From Silene conica (Eukaryota; Streptophyta; Magnoliopsida; Caryophyllales; Caryophyllaceae): a DNA stretch of 64,000 bases. The stretch covers positions 44,970,772-45,034,771 of the forward strand of contig CM055314.2 of assembly GCA_029255685.2 (NCBI GenBank), given 5' to 3'. Both the position numbers and the translations under genes were made by a program. Shown one piece after another: positions 1 to 10,728 of the stretch. The notes under the pieces were generated by a model. It was not told the DNA's origin. It saw nothing but the letters and a program-made list of their open reading frames with translations, and did no database searches. Every line of letters starts with the position of its first letter. Position 1 is the first letter of the stretch.

Positions 1-444
1 AAAGAGGGAACAAAACTCTCTTTTGTTCTCTTCTTTGGGACGGCCGAGGGCCATGGGTAGAGTGCCCAATGGTTGGCACCTCTACATTACACAATGTCTC
101 CCATGCTCACTCTTACAATAAATGCATGTCTTACTTATGTTCCTAACACATCTTATGTAATGTTGTATGTTTGTGTGTGTGTGTGACATATCACACGGTC
201 CACTTAAACAAACGGACCCTATACAACATTAGCTAGGACAACTTTGCATAAGTAATTCGTAGTTTAACTTTTAAACTCTTTATCGTAAATTATAAGTAAT
301 TCGATCAATTACTTATAATATATTTAGTTACTACAACAATTATAGTTTTAATTAATTCATTCAACCAACTTTACGTTTCATAAACATGTAAATAATAGTG
401 ATGACATTTCGATCACATTATTGTCGAGGACACTTATTGCAACA
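1..444 (-). mobile_element. Ty1/copia LTR fragment, K-like
   Basis: This stretch resembles the right part of the K LTRs (31174-32425 and 38196-39401). It shares the AAGAGGGAAC block near its start, AT-rich Y-shaped repeats around TAATTCG, and the terminal TTGTYGAGGACAC block that precedes the CAACA end at 440-444. The orientation is that of K, with the internal region lying off the left edge. It abuts element A at 445, so it probably inserted into A. Only one LTR edge is visible and no TSD can be tested. No gene is seen. Confidence 0.6.
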
Positions 445-1386
445 GTAGGGGTCGAAGAAGAAAAAAGTAACCTTGATGTTGTTAATGTTGTTAAGGGGGA
501 CGGACAAAAGAATGAAAGGACCCTCGTTGACAATCCAAGTATAGGTGATCGAGGGCTGTTAAAGAATCCATCTAAAGCTAAAACGAACCATGTTATTAAT
601 CTAATAGTGGGAGTGTTCGGAAGTGATGGAGTTCATAAGCAAAGGGTTGAGCATGGTGGTAATATTATTGATCAAAAGAATTTTGAATTTTTACCTATCC
701 TAAGTAAAGAGTCCTTAAGCGGGGTCATTGATGAAGGTCTTCATATCAACACGCCAAATTCATCATCCGTTGGGGTGTGCATTGGTAAGAAACTACCTAG
801 TAAGAACTCTAACCAACTATGGGTTACAAATGCTATGTTCATTAGAAGTATAGTTACTAGATTCCAAGTCGCCTATTTTGTTCAAGATTCACCTATGCAA
901 AGAAGGGAGGTTGATAAGGAAGCACATGGTGGAGGTTCTAGTCCTGTGTTAAGTTCGAATCCTATGTTAATTATGGATAAAATTACTATACCACAAAAAT
1001 TTTGTTATGTTCATGATCTATTTGTGAGGGGAAAATGAATTGATGAAGGAAACGTGGGATTGAAGATCATAGAAGTCGTAAAAAAAATTTCTACTATACA
1101 GGAAGCGGTAGGATTACCTAGGCATGTTACTACAATGAAGATTCAACTTGGAAGATGTGTTTTTGATCCATGTGGCAGCATACACCAAAATTTGAAGCCA
1201 AATTTTCGAAAAGAAGAAGAGTGTGATGCGGGAGAATCCTCCTATAGATTACTCCTTAGCCAGAATATAAGGTCTCTAACATATGGGTTCGAATTTGGGT
1301 CAAATACAGTGTTTAAAATAGCATGGGCTAGAATTAAAGAAAGACCATGGGTCAACAATGCCCATGGGGCCAGCCCATGGGGATGA
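445..1386 (+). pseudogene. Tail polyprotein fragment of element A
   Basis: The reading frame is colinear with the second half of the E polyprotein (about residues 195-490 from the E start). Shared blocks include LDVVN, NVINLI.GVFGS, the run around GKKLPSKNSNQLW, RFQ.AYFVQ, and near the end IQLGRCVFDP and FGSNTVFKIAW. The frame has an in-frame TGA at 1036-1038 and then continues to 1386, crossing the PPT and entering the LTR from 1224. No known domain is recognised. No protease, RT or integrase is present here because the 5' part is missing. The function is unknown; co-occurrence with protease in E suggests it is part of a polyprotein. Confidence 0.65.
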
Positions 1387-1735
1387 GCAAACAGCCAGAC
1401 GACCAACTTGGGAAGCGTGTGGAATATGTTAGTATTATTTTAGTATTAGCTTCTTTTATGTTTAATAAGGACTAATGTGTTATAGTCCAATTAGGAGTCT
1501 TTTGTAAGAGTTGTAATACAAATAGGAAGTCCTAAATTAAATAGGAATCCTAGTTGTGATAGGATTCGTAGTTCTAGTAGAATTAGGAATCCTTGTTGTT
1601 GTAGGATTTGTAATCCTAATAGAATTAGGTTTTCTAGTGTGTGTAGGATTCACGATCCTAATAGAATAAAGAGTCCTACTAGTTTTAGGATTCATAGTTA
1701 GTTTAGGAATAGGAGTGTTAATCCTAGTCAAACTA
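1224..1735 (+). repeat. Element A 3' LTR, truncated
   Basis: It starts TGATGCGGGAG directly after the PPT and matches the reverse complement of the E LTR (59227-60302). It includes the U3 array of TAGGATT/AATCCTA motifs at about 1495-1735. Alignment to the E LTR stops at 1735, where B1 LTR sequence begins. Confidence 0.75.
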
Positions 1736-1772
1736 AGCAAAATACTAGCCATATGATATTACATTATTAGCC
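1732..1772. other. Templated filler at the A/B1 junction
   Basis: A 29-nt copy of B1 LTR sequence (1732-1760) repeats 1866-1894 exactly. It is followed by ACATTATTAGCC (to 1772), which continues a copy of 1821-1838; the two copied pieces overlap in GATATT. This is the pattern left by end joining with template switching. Its first bases also match the end of the A LTR (ACTA). Confidence 0.7.
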
Positions 1773-1976
1773 AAAGGAGTCCCCAAACGCTTGGCCTTCC
1801 TTCGACTTAAATCGTTTCTTGATATTACATTATTAGCCCAAGGTCGTAAAGCCCATCGAATCTTTACTAAGCAAAATACTAGCCATATGATATTTAATAA
1901 TAAAATAGCTAATATAATTTGCTTTAGCGATCTTTGAATATAGTGACGAATTGATGCCCCATCCATAATCGGATCA
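1736..1976 (-). repeat. B1 3' LTR, truncated
   Basis: It ends GGATCA at 1976 next to the PPT complement (TCCCCTCCTCCTTT). It matches the right end of the complete LTR at 4001-5112. The left part is lost at the 1735/1736 junction and its edge is rearranged. Confidence 0.8.
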
Positions 1977-2071
1977 TCCCCTCCTCCTTTAAAGAGAATT
2001 GACCTCAATTCTTGATGTTTAAAATTCAAGAACCTTTGATCCTGGGTCATGTTTCCTGCACAAATGAACAA
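1745..2071 (-). CDS. B1 short ORF with hydrophobic segment
   Basis: A 108-codon frame starts just past the end of B1 gag-PR and runs through the PPT (encoding FKGGGDDP) into U3. It contains a hydrophobic stretch of about 20 residues around LLLNIIWLVFCLV. The first 66 residues match the B2 copy at 4716-5207 with few changes. The [14 protein letters not shown] part corresponds to the integrase C-terminal extension of F elements, so the frame is partly a leftover of pol. It may not be translated, having no obvious own promoter. Confidence 0.25.
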   Translation of the reverse strand: MFICAGNMTQDQRFLNFKHQELRSILFKGGGDDPIMDGASIRHYIQRSLKQIILAILLLNIIWLVFCLVKIRWALRPWANNVISRNDLSRRKAKRLGTPLANNVISYG

Positions 2072-2074
2072 GGA

Positions 2075-3935
2075 TTAATTCGCTAAGGAAAAATTGTTGT
2101 GGCCGCGCCTCCTAGCACCTTCCCGCGACACCACTACTCCCTCCTCCTTTACTTCGCGCCTCTCCGCCCCTATCAAGCCACCAAGCACTATCCCTAGCCG
2201 TATTGGGCTACTTATCACGCCTAGTACCTTCTTTCTCTCACGCTCCATGGCTCGTGCCAAGCCGGATTCCCGCAACAACCCTTTTATATTTTCGAACCCC
2301 CGTGCGGTTATACTTGCCTCACGCAACCCTAGCCTAGCCGTTGGCCTCCCCGTACTAGCCATGACCTCCTTACCTTCCTCGTTAGCCAAATCAATCGTTA
2401 TCACCTCCTCAACCTCTTCATCTTCCCTAGCAATAGCAAAAACCGAGTTGGTTAATTGAGTGTTCTTTTCCGAGTTGGCTCTCATCAACCCCACATCCTT
2501 GGGACTCATAGGCTTAAGGATGATTCGCTTCCCCTTATCCATAAGCTCATACTCATTAAACCTCCCCCTATGTAAAACATCCCTATCAAATTGCCAAGGA
2601 CGTCCTAGAAGAATGTGACAAGCATCCATAGTTACCACATCGCACAATACCTCATCTTTGTATGAACCCATGGCTAAGTTCACCTTTACTTGTTTCGTAA
2701 CAATAACTTTGTTCGCGTCCCCCAACCAATGTAAGGCATATGGTTTAGGACGTTTGATCGTGGTTAAGGCTAACTTGGTTACCATCTCCTCCAGGGCTAC
2801 GTTGGTGCAACTCCCCCCATCTATAATCATACTACACCATTTATCCTTCACAAGACATTTGGTGTGAAATATGTGATCTCTTTGCTCCGCGACTATGGGT
2901 GTGGGTTGGACTTGTAACGCCCTAAGCACTAAGGTAGATGTGTTTGGTGCTTCGAAAGGTTCGTCTCGCCCCTCCCCTTCACGTTCACCAAAATCGCCCA
3001 ACACCTCGTCCTCCTCCTCAGACTCCTCCTCCTCTCCTACTAAATTTAGACAAGTTAATGCTTCTCTCATCGTTACAACCCTCTTATTAGGACAAGCATT
3101 CTTGAAGTGCCCAAACCCTTGGCACTTAAAGCATCTTACCTTAGATAGGCTGATCACACTTGGTGTTGGAGTTGGATTATATTTGGATTGTGTAGTCCCA
3201 CTCGCACCCACCTTTTCTGCGCCACTTACCATGCTCGCACTTGGGTTTGATTTTGAACTTTCGCCTTCACCCCCTTCACTCGCACGCTCCCACATGGGAT
3301 TCCCTCCGAATCTGTTCTTGCTTTGTGCTTCTAACCTCAAACACAAACTTGTTAGAGTGTCAAAATCAAAATAAATTTGAAGTTCCATAGGATTATCTAT
3401 GTTTTTGTTTAACCCTCGCAAGAACCTCACCATCTTTTGTTCTTCTCCTCAACTTCTCCCATTAATGTAAGATTTTCGAACTCGTCTAGGTACTCACTCA
3501 CCGACATCTTGCCTTGCACAAGATTAGAAATCTTACGATATAAAGCAAGTTTATAAGTTGTGGGTACATACCGTTTTCTCAACCTCGTTTTCAAACCATC
3601 CCAAAAAAAATCTTATCTTTCCCGGCCCTAGCCCTTTGAGCCTTGAGACTATCAAACCATAAGGATGCGCCCTTGCTTAATCTTAGAATTGCGTACTTGC
3701 ACATCTTACGATCGTCTAACTCCTTGAATTCGAACATACGATCCATCTTCCTCTCCCATTCAAGGTAGTCTTCAGTGTCGGTCCCTCCTTCGAATTCGGG
3801 TAACTCCGTTACCTTGAACTCGTCCACTGCTCGTTGTGGTTCCCTCCGTGGCTGCCATCGGTTTTCATTGTTATTTGTAACTTGTTCCAACGCCTTCTTC
3901 AAACTATCCAAGAATCTTGGATCTTCAAAATTCAT
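2075..3935 (-). pseudogene. B1 gag-protease polyprotein, frameshifted
   Basis: The ATG at 3935 (MNFEDPRF) follows a leader of about 50 nt after the primer-binding site. The N-terminal capsid-like part (ELPEFEGG, YLEWERKMDRMFEF, ASLWFDSL) runs to about 3591. There a short A-rich indel shifts the frame, with a second shift near 3450. The C-terminal part (from 3433) has a CCHC knuckle CFKCQGFGHFKNAC, an acidic spacer, and a retropepsin with IIDGGS and the flap/[13 protein letters not shown] region. After protease, instead of RT, a tail of about 140 residues of unknown nature ends at 2075. It would supply structural Gag and protease; as it stands it is broken. Confidence 0.85.
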
Positions 3936-3975
3936 GTTGCCCCGAATGGATTTTCTTGAAAAAAAATAGAATTCA

Positions 3976-3996
3976 AGAGCCGAAGCTCTGATGCCA
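3976..3996 (-). promoter_or_regulatory. B1 primer-binding site and cUUCGg hairpin
   Basis: On the minus strand TGGCATCAGAGC (3985-3996) is complementary to the 3' end of initiator tRNA-Met apart from one mismatch. It runs into AGAGC-TTCG-GCTCT (3976-3989), a 5-bp stem closed by a UUCG tetraloop. The same hairpin is seen in F1, F2, C, E1 and G. Confidence 0.8.
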
Positions 3997-4000
3997 CTAA

Positions 4001-5112
4001 TGATACAAATTCTTAGCAAAGAAATCGTCCGCGGAAGCTTCTTGAAATCTTTTAGAACAATCTTGAATGAATTAGCAATTTAGGCAATGTATGGAACGAT
4101 CTTTGATGAATCTTGATTGATGATGATGATGACCGATGAACGATGAAGATGAACGGCGATGATGATGTCGTCGTGAATGGTGGTGGTCCGTCGGTCGTGG
4201 TGGTTGTTTTTTGTAGTTGTGACGGTCTTGAGGTGAATCCTCAAGGTAGAAGGATATTTGTTTGCCCTAGACCTATAGGATAAACAATCGTGATTTACTC
4301 CCTAGACCTATAGTTTGTAAATCTAGCTAATATTTGAAACGCGACAAATACTAACGGTTCGGATCAACACTCGATGAGTCCTTGGATTCTTTGAGTATGC
4401 CTTAAAAGAAAACTTGTAATTTTTATAACTTTTGATAATTGAATGATTACAAAGAAGAACCACGTGCCTTATATATAGGTAAGGCTACACGGTCAAACCA
4501 CACGTCCCAAACGAGTCAACAACTAAAATCTGACTCCGAATGGAAGTCCTAAAACTGAACTTAATGGATTACATATAATCCTTATTAAAATAAAATCCTA
4601 TCTTAGGAATTAAAAGAATTAAATAACTAATCCTAATAATCCTAGGATAACTAACTAATAAGATAATAACTAATTTGTAAGAACCTTGTAACAAACTAGT
4701 AACTACCTTAACAAACTAAAAAACAAACTTTAACAACCTTAATAAAATAACTAACTTAACAAATATAACATAGAAATTAAAAATACTCCAACTTCTTGTT
4801 GGAAACAATCTTGGCCGTGAAATCCACCACCCGTGTCTGAGCCATGACCGGACCTCCAACAACCCATGACCGAGCAACCCACGACCCATGGACCGTGCCT
4901 TCCCAAGTTGGGCCGTCCCCAAACACTTGGCATTCCTTCGACTTGAATCGTTTCTTGATATTACATTATTAGCCCAAGGTCGTAAAGCCCATAGAACCTT
5001 TACTAAGCAAAATACTAGCCATATGATATTTAATAATAAAATAGCTAATATAATTTGCTTTAGCGATCTTTGAATATAGTGACGAATTGATGCCCCATCC
5101 ATAATCGGATCA
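4001..5112 (-). repeat. B LTR shared by B1 and B2 (1112 bp)
   Basis: On + it runs from TGATACAAATTC to CGGATCA, the inverted terminal TGATCC...GTATCA of the family. It is at once the 5' LTR of B1 and the 3' LTR of B2. The R-U5 half (about 4001-4500) is closely similar to F1-F3. The U3 half is unlike F apart from the first bases. Confidence 0.85.
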
Positions 5113-5207
5113 TCCCCTCCTCCTTTAAAGAGAATTGACCTCAATTCTTGATGTTTAAAATTAAAGAACCTTTGGTCTTGGGTCATGTTTCCTGCACAAA
5201 TGAACAA
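4716..5207 (-). CDS. B2 short ORF with hydrophobic segment
   Basis: The ATG (5205-5207) lies three bases past the gag-PR stop (5211-5213). The 163-codon frame crosses the PPT and most of U3. It has one strong hydrophobic run (about residues 52-70, rich in I, L, V, W) followed by a basic/aromatic stretch. Only the first third is conserved with B1, and the rest reads LTR sequence. It could be a small membrane protein, a relic of the pol C-terminus, or chance. Treat it as hypothetical. Confidence 0.25.
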   Translation of the reverse strand: MFICAGNMTQDQRFFNFKHQELRSILFKGGGDDPIMDGASIRHYIQRSLKQIILAILLLNIIWLVFCLVKVLWALRPWANNVISRNDSSRRNAKCLGTAQLGKARSMGRGLLGHGLLEVRSWLRHGWWISRPRLFPTRSWSIFNFYVIFVKLVILLRLLKFVF

Positions 5208-5210
5208 GGA

Positions 5211-6794
5211 TTAATTCGCTAAGGAAAAATTGTTGTGGCCGCGCCTCCTAGCACCTTCCCGCGACACCACTACTCCCTCCTTCTTTACTTCGCGCCTCTC
5301 CGCCCCTATCAAGCCACCAAGCACTATCCCCAGCCGTATTGGGCTACTTATCACGCCTAGTACCTTCTTTCTCTCACGCTCCATGGCTCGTGCCAAGCCG
5401 GATTCCCCCAACAACCCTTTTATATTTTCGAAGCCCCGTGCGGTTATACTTGCCTCACGCAACCCTAGCCTAGCCGTTGGCCTCCCCGTACTAGCCATGA
5501 CCTCCTTACCTTCCTCCTTAGCCAAATCATCCCCTATCACCTCCTCAACCTCCTCATCTTCCCTAGCAATAGCAAAAACCGAGTTGGTTAATTGAGTGTT
5601 CTTTCCCGAGTTGGCTCTCATCAACCCTACATCCTTGGGACTCATAGGCTTAAGGATGATTCGCTTCCCCTTATCCATAAGCTCATACTCATTCACCCTC
5701 CCCCTATGTAAAACATCCCTATCAAATTGCCAAGGACGTCCTAGAAGAATGTGACAAGCATCCATAGTTACCACATCGCACAATACCTCATCTTTGTATG
5801 AACCCATGGCTAAGTTCACCTTTACTTGCTTCATAACCCTAAATTTGTTCGCGTCCCCCAACCAATGTAAGGCATATGGTTTAGGATGTTTGATCGTGGT
5901 TAAGGCTAACTTGGTTACCATCTCCTCCAGGGCTACGTTGGTGCAACTCCCCCCATCTATAATCATACTACACCATTTATCCTTCACAAGACATTTGGTG
6001 TGAAATATGTGATCTCTTTGCTCCGCGACTATGGGTGTGGGTTGGACTTGTAACGCCCTAAGCACTAAGGTAGATGTGTTTGGTGCTTCGAAAGGTTCGT
6101 CTCGCCCCTCCCCTTCACGTTCACCAAAATCGCCAAACACCCCCTCCTCCTCCTCAGACTCCTCCTCCTCTCCTACTAAATTTAGACAAGTTAATGCTTC
6201 TCTCATCGTTACAACCCTCTTATTAGGACAAGCATTCTTGAAGTGCCCAAACCCTTGGCACTTAAAGCATCTTACCTTAGATAGGCTGATCACACTTGGT
6301 GTTGGAGTTGGATCATATTTGGATTGTGTAGTCCCACTCGCACCCACCTTTCCTGCACCACTTACCATGCTCGCACTAGGGTTTGATTTTGAACTTTCGC
6401 CTTCGCCCCCTTCACTCGCACGCCCCCACATGGGATTCCCTCCGAATCTGTTCTTGCTTTGTGCTTCTAACCTCAAACACAAACTTGTAGAGTGTCAAAA
6501 TCAGAATAAATTTGAAGTTCCATAGGATTAGCTATGTTTTTGTTTAACCCTCGCCATCTTTTGTTCTTCTCCTCCACTTCTCCCATTAAAGTAAGATTTT
6601 CGAACTCGTCTAGGTACTCACTCACCGACATCTTGCCTTGCACTAGATTAGAAATCTTACGATATAAAGCAAGTTTATAAGTTGTGGGTACATACCGTTT
6701 TCTCAACCTCGTTTTCAAACCATCCTAAGAACAAATCTTATCTTTCCCGGCCCTAGCCCGTTGAGGCTTGAGACTATCAAACCATAAGGATGCG
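5211..6794 (-). pseudogene. B2 gag-protease polyprotein, broken
   Basis: This is the same order as B1: capsid C-terminal part (KTRLRKRYVP, SVSEYLDEFENLTL), CCHC knuckle, acidic spacer, retropepsin ([23 protein letters not shown]), then a tail to 5211. The 423-residue open part starts at 6482. Upstream, a small deletion near 6553 and frame changes separate it from the frame 6473-6718. At 6794 the gag N-terminus is cut by insertion of F1, and the few bases that follow in the original sequence lie at 40795-40811. B2 differs from B1 by scattered substitutions, so the tandem is not recent. Confidence 0.85.
6790..6794. repeat. TSD ATGCG of F1 (left copy)
   Basis: ATGCG here and at 40795-40799 flank F1. 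Joining GGATGCG to the CCCTTGCTTAAT that follows the right copy gives the same order as intact B1 gag at about 3663-3680. This proves that the two sides were one element. Confidence 0.9.
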
Positions 6795-7706
6795 TGATCC
6801 AAATATGGATAGCATTGAGGAGGAGATCACGGTTGGGGACTCGGTGGTCGGAGGCTCGGAGGTGGTCGGAGGCAAGGTGGCCGGCGATGAGATACACGAC
6901 TTGCTTGGTCGTAGAAGTTGTGTTGCAAGCATAACTAACTTAGGGGTTGTTACAAGTTAGTTATAGTTGGTTATAAGTTTGTTAAGAAAGTTTGTTAGGA
7001 AAGTTTGTAAGTTGTTATCAAGTTTGTTACAAGGTAGTTACAATTTGTTATTATCTTGTTAGGTTGTTATCCTAGGGTTATTAGGGTTAGCTATTTAATT
7101 CTTTTAATTCTAGGATAGAGTTTATTTAATAAGGATTATTTTAATCCATTAGATTAAGTTTAGGACTTCTAATCTCATTAGGGTTTCGAGATTAGAAGAC
7201 GTGTGGGATTGATGTTTGGGACGTGTGATCTATACTATATATAGACACATTGTTCTTCTTGTTTTAATCATCCAATTATCAAGTATTCATTAAAAATTAC
7301 AAGTTTTCTTTTTAAGGCATTCTTAAAGAAATCTCAAGGACTCATCGAGTGTTGATCCGAACCGTTAATATTTGTCACGTTTCAAGTATTAGCACGAATT
7401 AAAAACTATAGGTCTAGGGAGTAATTCACCATTGGGTGTCCTATAGGTCTAGGGCAAACAAATATCCTTCTACCTTGGGCATTCACCTCAAGACCGTCAC
7501 AACTACAACAACAACCACCATTACCACCACCATCGACGGCCATCACCACCATCGACATCATCATCATCGTTCACCTCATCATCCATCATCCATTATTTTC
7601 AAGATTGTTTCAAGATTGTCCCTAATTTACTAATTCATTCAAGATTATTCTCAAGATTTCCAAGAAAGCTTCCGCGGACGATTTCTTTGCTCAAGAATTC
7701 GTATCA
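6795..7706 (+). repeat. F1 5' LTR (912 bp)
   Basis: It runs TGATCCAAATATGG...GAATTCGTATCA. A TATA-like ACTATATATAG lies at about 7231-7242. U3 carries purine-rich GGTGGCCGG-type sequence that stays open in the pol frame. Confidence 0.92.
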
Positions 7707-7710
7707 TCAG

Positions 7711-7731
7711 TGGTATCAGAGCTTCGGCTCT
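7711..7731 (+). promoter_or_regulatory. F1 primer-binding site and cUUCGg hairpin
   Basis: TGGTATCAGAGC (7711-7722) complements initiator tRNA-Met. Its last five bases form the 5' arm of AGAGC-TTCG-GCTCT (7718-7731). Confidence 0.88.
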
Positions 7732-7758
7732 TGATTTTCTTTATCTTCAAGACGATCC

Positions 7759-10728
7759 ATGGAGGGAGTTACTATGAAGGGCGTAAAAGTCATGGGAGGC
7801 GAAGGAATTCCGTTACCATTACCAAGAAACTTAATGTTGCGTAACCTACAAACCCAACCCATGCAGATCACCAACGACCAAAGAAACCAAATTTTCTATA
7901 CCAAGTGCCAAGTCCAAGACAAGTGGTGCAGCGTGATCATTGATGGAGGGAGTTGTGCTAACGTTGCTTCCGAAGAGATGGTGACCAAACTTAACCTAAT
8001 TACCACCAAACACCCAAAACCCTACTTATTACATTGGTTGGAGGATGGAAGTGTGATAGAGGTAACGAGGCAATTGAGGGTAGGGATTAAGATGGGATCA
8101 TACGAAGACGAGGTCTTGTGTGATGTCACACCAATGGACGCATGTCATCTACTTTTGGGACGTCCACGGCAATTTGATCGAGATGTAGTGCATCGGGGGA
8201 AGGCAAACATTTATGAATTAAAAAACAAGGGCAAAAATATCATACTAAAACCAATGACACCCCAGGCCGTGCTAGAGATGACTACAAAGAGACAAGAGGA
8301 AAACTAGAAGACCATGTTTATAGGCGAAAGGGAGGTAGAACGCGCCATAGAGGAGGGGGCGTGGTGTACGCCCTAGTGGCCGATGAAGGAGGTAAGGAGG
8401 AGGAGAAGAGGGAGGAGTCGCCGTTGGTGCAGGAGTTGTTAGACGAATTTAAGGACGTTTTTCCGGAAGATCTACCACCCGGATTACCACCTTTAAGAGG
8501 GATCGAACACCAAATTGATTTAATTCCAGGGGCTGCCCTACCTAATAAGGCCGCCTATCGAAGCAATCCGGAGGAGACCAAGGAGTTGCAAAGGCAAATT
8601 GATGAGTTGTTGGAGAGGGGTTATGTAAGAGAGAGTATGAGTCCTTGTGCGGTGCCGACATTACTAGTGCCAAAGAAGGATGGGACATGGTGGATGTGTG
8701 TGGATAGTAGGGCCGTAAACAACATCACAATAAAATATAGGTTTCCAATTCCAAGGTTGGATGATATGCTGGATGAATTACATGGATCGGTAGTCTTCTC
8801 AAAAATCGATCTAAGGAGTAGTTATCATCAAATTAGGATGCGGGAAGGAGACGAATGGAAGACGGCGTTCAAAACCAAACATGGTTTATACGAGTGGTTA
8901 GTGATGCCTTTTGGTCTTATTAATGCACCTAGCACTTTCATGAGGTTGATGAACGAGATGCTCAAATCGTTCTTGGGAAGGTTTGTGGTAGTTTACTTGG
9001 ATGATATTTTAATCTATAGCAAATCTACTAATGATCATCTAATGCACTTAAGATTGGTTTTTGAAACTTTGAGGGAAAGAAAGTTATTTGGGAAGTTGGA
9101 AAAGTGCACCTTCTTGGTGGAGAGTTTGGTGTTCTTAGGTTATGTGGTATCCAAGGGAGGAGTTTCGGTGGATCAAACCAAAATTCAAGCCATGGCATCG
9201 TGGCCCACGCCTAAAACCATCACAGAGGTTCATTCTTTTCATGGTCTTGCTTCTTTTTATCGTAGGTTTATCAAAGATTTCAGTACCGTTACAAGTCCTA
9301 TTACGGAATGTATGAATAAGGGGGGTCTTTGTATGGACCGAGGCAGCCCAAAGGGCGTTTGAAACTATAAAAGGATTGTTATGTAAGACGCCAATATTAG
9401 CATTACCGGATTTCTCACAACCGTTCGAAGTAGAATGCGATGCAAGCGGAGTGGGGATTGGGGCGGTTCTTGTTCAAGGTAAGAGACCTATTGCTTATTT
9501 TTCGGAGAAACTTAATGGGGCAAGGTTAAATTATTCTACCTATGACAAAGAATTCTATGTTATTGTTCGGGCTCTAATGCATTGGAGTCATTATCTTAGA
9601 CCAAGTCACTTTGTACTTCACTCGGATCATGAATCTTTGAAATATATCCATGGTCAACAAAAACTTAATCCAAGGCATGCTAAGTGGATTGAATTCTTGC
9701 AATCTTTTCACTTTTCTTCTAAGTATAAAGATGGGAAGAGTAATGTAGTGGCGGATGCATTGTCAAGGAGGTATACATTGTTGTCTACATTAGGGGTGAA
9801 GTTATTAGGGTTCGAAACCCTAAAAGACTATTATGAGGAAGATGGTGATTTTGGCGAGATGTTCCGGGGATGCAAGGAGGGTGCCGTGACTATGGGTGAG
9901 TATATGTTGCAAGATGGGTTCCTCTTTAAAGGTAATTGTTTATGTGTTCCAAAACATCCTATTCGGGAGTTGTTAGTACGTGAGTCGCATGGAGGAGGGT
10001 TGGCCGGACACTTTGGTATCCAAAAGAACTTAGAGGTGTTACGGGAGCATTTCTTTTGGCCCAAGATGTTAGGAGATATAACAAGAGTGGTTGGGAAGTG
10101 TGTAACATGCCATATAGCCAAAAGCAAGTTCAAGCCGGGAGAGTACACTCCTTTGCCGATTCCGAGTAGATCGTGGGAGGATGTGTCGATGGATTTTATT
10201 GTGGCCCTACCACGTACTCAAAGGGGGAAATATGCAATCATGGTTGTGGTAGATAGGTTCTCAAAGATGGCGCATTTTGTGGCTTGTCATAAGACGGATG
10301 ATGCTAGTAACGTGGCTGATCTTTATTATCGCGAGATAGTGTGTTTACATGGGATACCAAGAACCATTGTATCGGATAGAGATTCAAAATTCTTAAGCTA
10401 TTTTTGGAATACATTATGGAGAAAGGTAGGAACTAAGTATTTATTTAGTACTTCTCATCATCCTCAAACGGATGGGCAAACGGAGGTTACTAATCGGACT
10501 TTGGGCACGATTTTAAGGGGATTGGTGAGCAAAACACAAAAGGATTAGGATATCAAATTGGCTCATGCGGAATTCGCTTATAATAAGTCTCCAACATTTG
10601 CTAGAAGGCACTCACCTTTCGAGATAGTCTATGGGGTTAATCCATATTTACCCTTAGATCTACTTCCATTGCCTAAAGATGAGTTGGTTAACAAAGATGC
10701 GGAGTCCAAACTCAAGTCTATGACCAAG
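7759..10728 (+). pseudogene. F1 PR-RT-RH-IN polyprotein, 5' part, decayed
   Basis: The start MEGVTMKG lies soon after the leader, with no gag. Order: retropepsin ([11 protein letters not shown] near residue 60, LLLGRPRQFDRDV), linker, RT with an intact motif A Asp (FSKIDL, codon 8808-8810) and VYLDD, RNase H (ECDASG, YDKEFY, SDHESL, VADALS), then integrase (H-H-C-C knuckle, [25 protein letters not shown]). Breaks: TAG at 8305-8307, a 1-nt loss near 8360, a 1-nt gain near 9330 that restores frame, TAG for Trp at 10546-10548, then insertion of G at 10728. It is non-functional as it stands. Confidence 0.92.

Larger units (their letters stand above)
445..1735 (+). mobile_element. Element A: truncated tail-family Ty3/gypsy remnant
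   Basis: This is the 3' end of a non-autonomous element related to E1/E2 at 59227-64000 but on the opposite strand. It holds part of the unknown tail ORF, a PPT (AAAAGAAGAAGAG, about 1210-1222) and the first 512 bp of a 3' LTR starting TGATGCGGGAG at 1224. The left side is cut by a copia LTR and the right side ends at 1735 in a rearranged junction with B1. Divergence from E is much greater than between E1 and E2, so A is an old relative. Confidence 0.75.
1736..6794 (-). mobile_element. Elements B1 and B2: tandem gag-PR Ty3/gypsy array
   Basis: The order is truncated LTR (1736-1976), internal B1 (1977-4000), full LTR (4001-5112), internal B2 (5113-6794 plus 40795-40811). One LTR serves both internal regions, which is the product expected from unequal recombination between LTRs. 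Both internals carry gag and protease and no RT, RNase H or integrase. B2 is broken at 6794 by F1 (TSD ATGCG). The LTR ends, R-U5, leader and PPT resemble those of F1-F3, while U3 differs. Confidence 0.85.

Noticed and set aside
1537..1752. T/N/R/I-rich ORFs in the U3 arrays (also 59835-60029, 62308-62502)
   Set aside because: Low-complexity translation of the AATCCTA repeats; not protein-like.
2094..3374. Long + strand ORFs opposite B1 gag-PR (and the same at 5230-6525)
   Set aside because: They are antisense shadows of a GC-skewed coding region; no motif, and the minus strand carries clear zinc-knuckle and protease signatures.
7436..7633. His/Thr-rich ORFs in F LTRs (also 24458-24724, 28726-28992, 40524-40721)
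   Set aside because: They come from (CAC/CAT)n-like sequence in U5; they lie in the LTR and end before the PBS.
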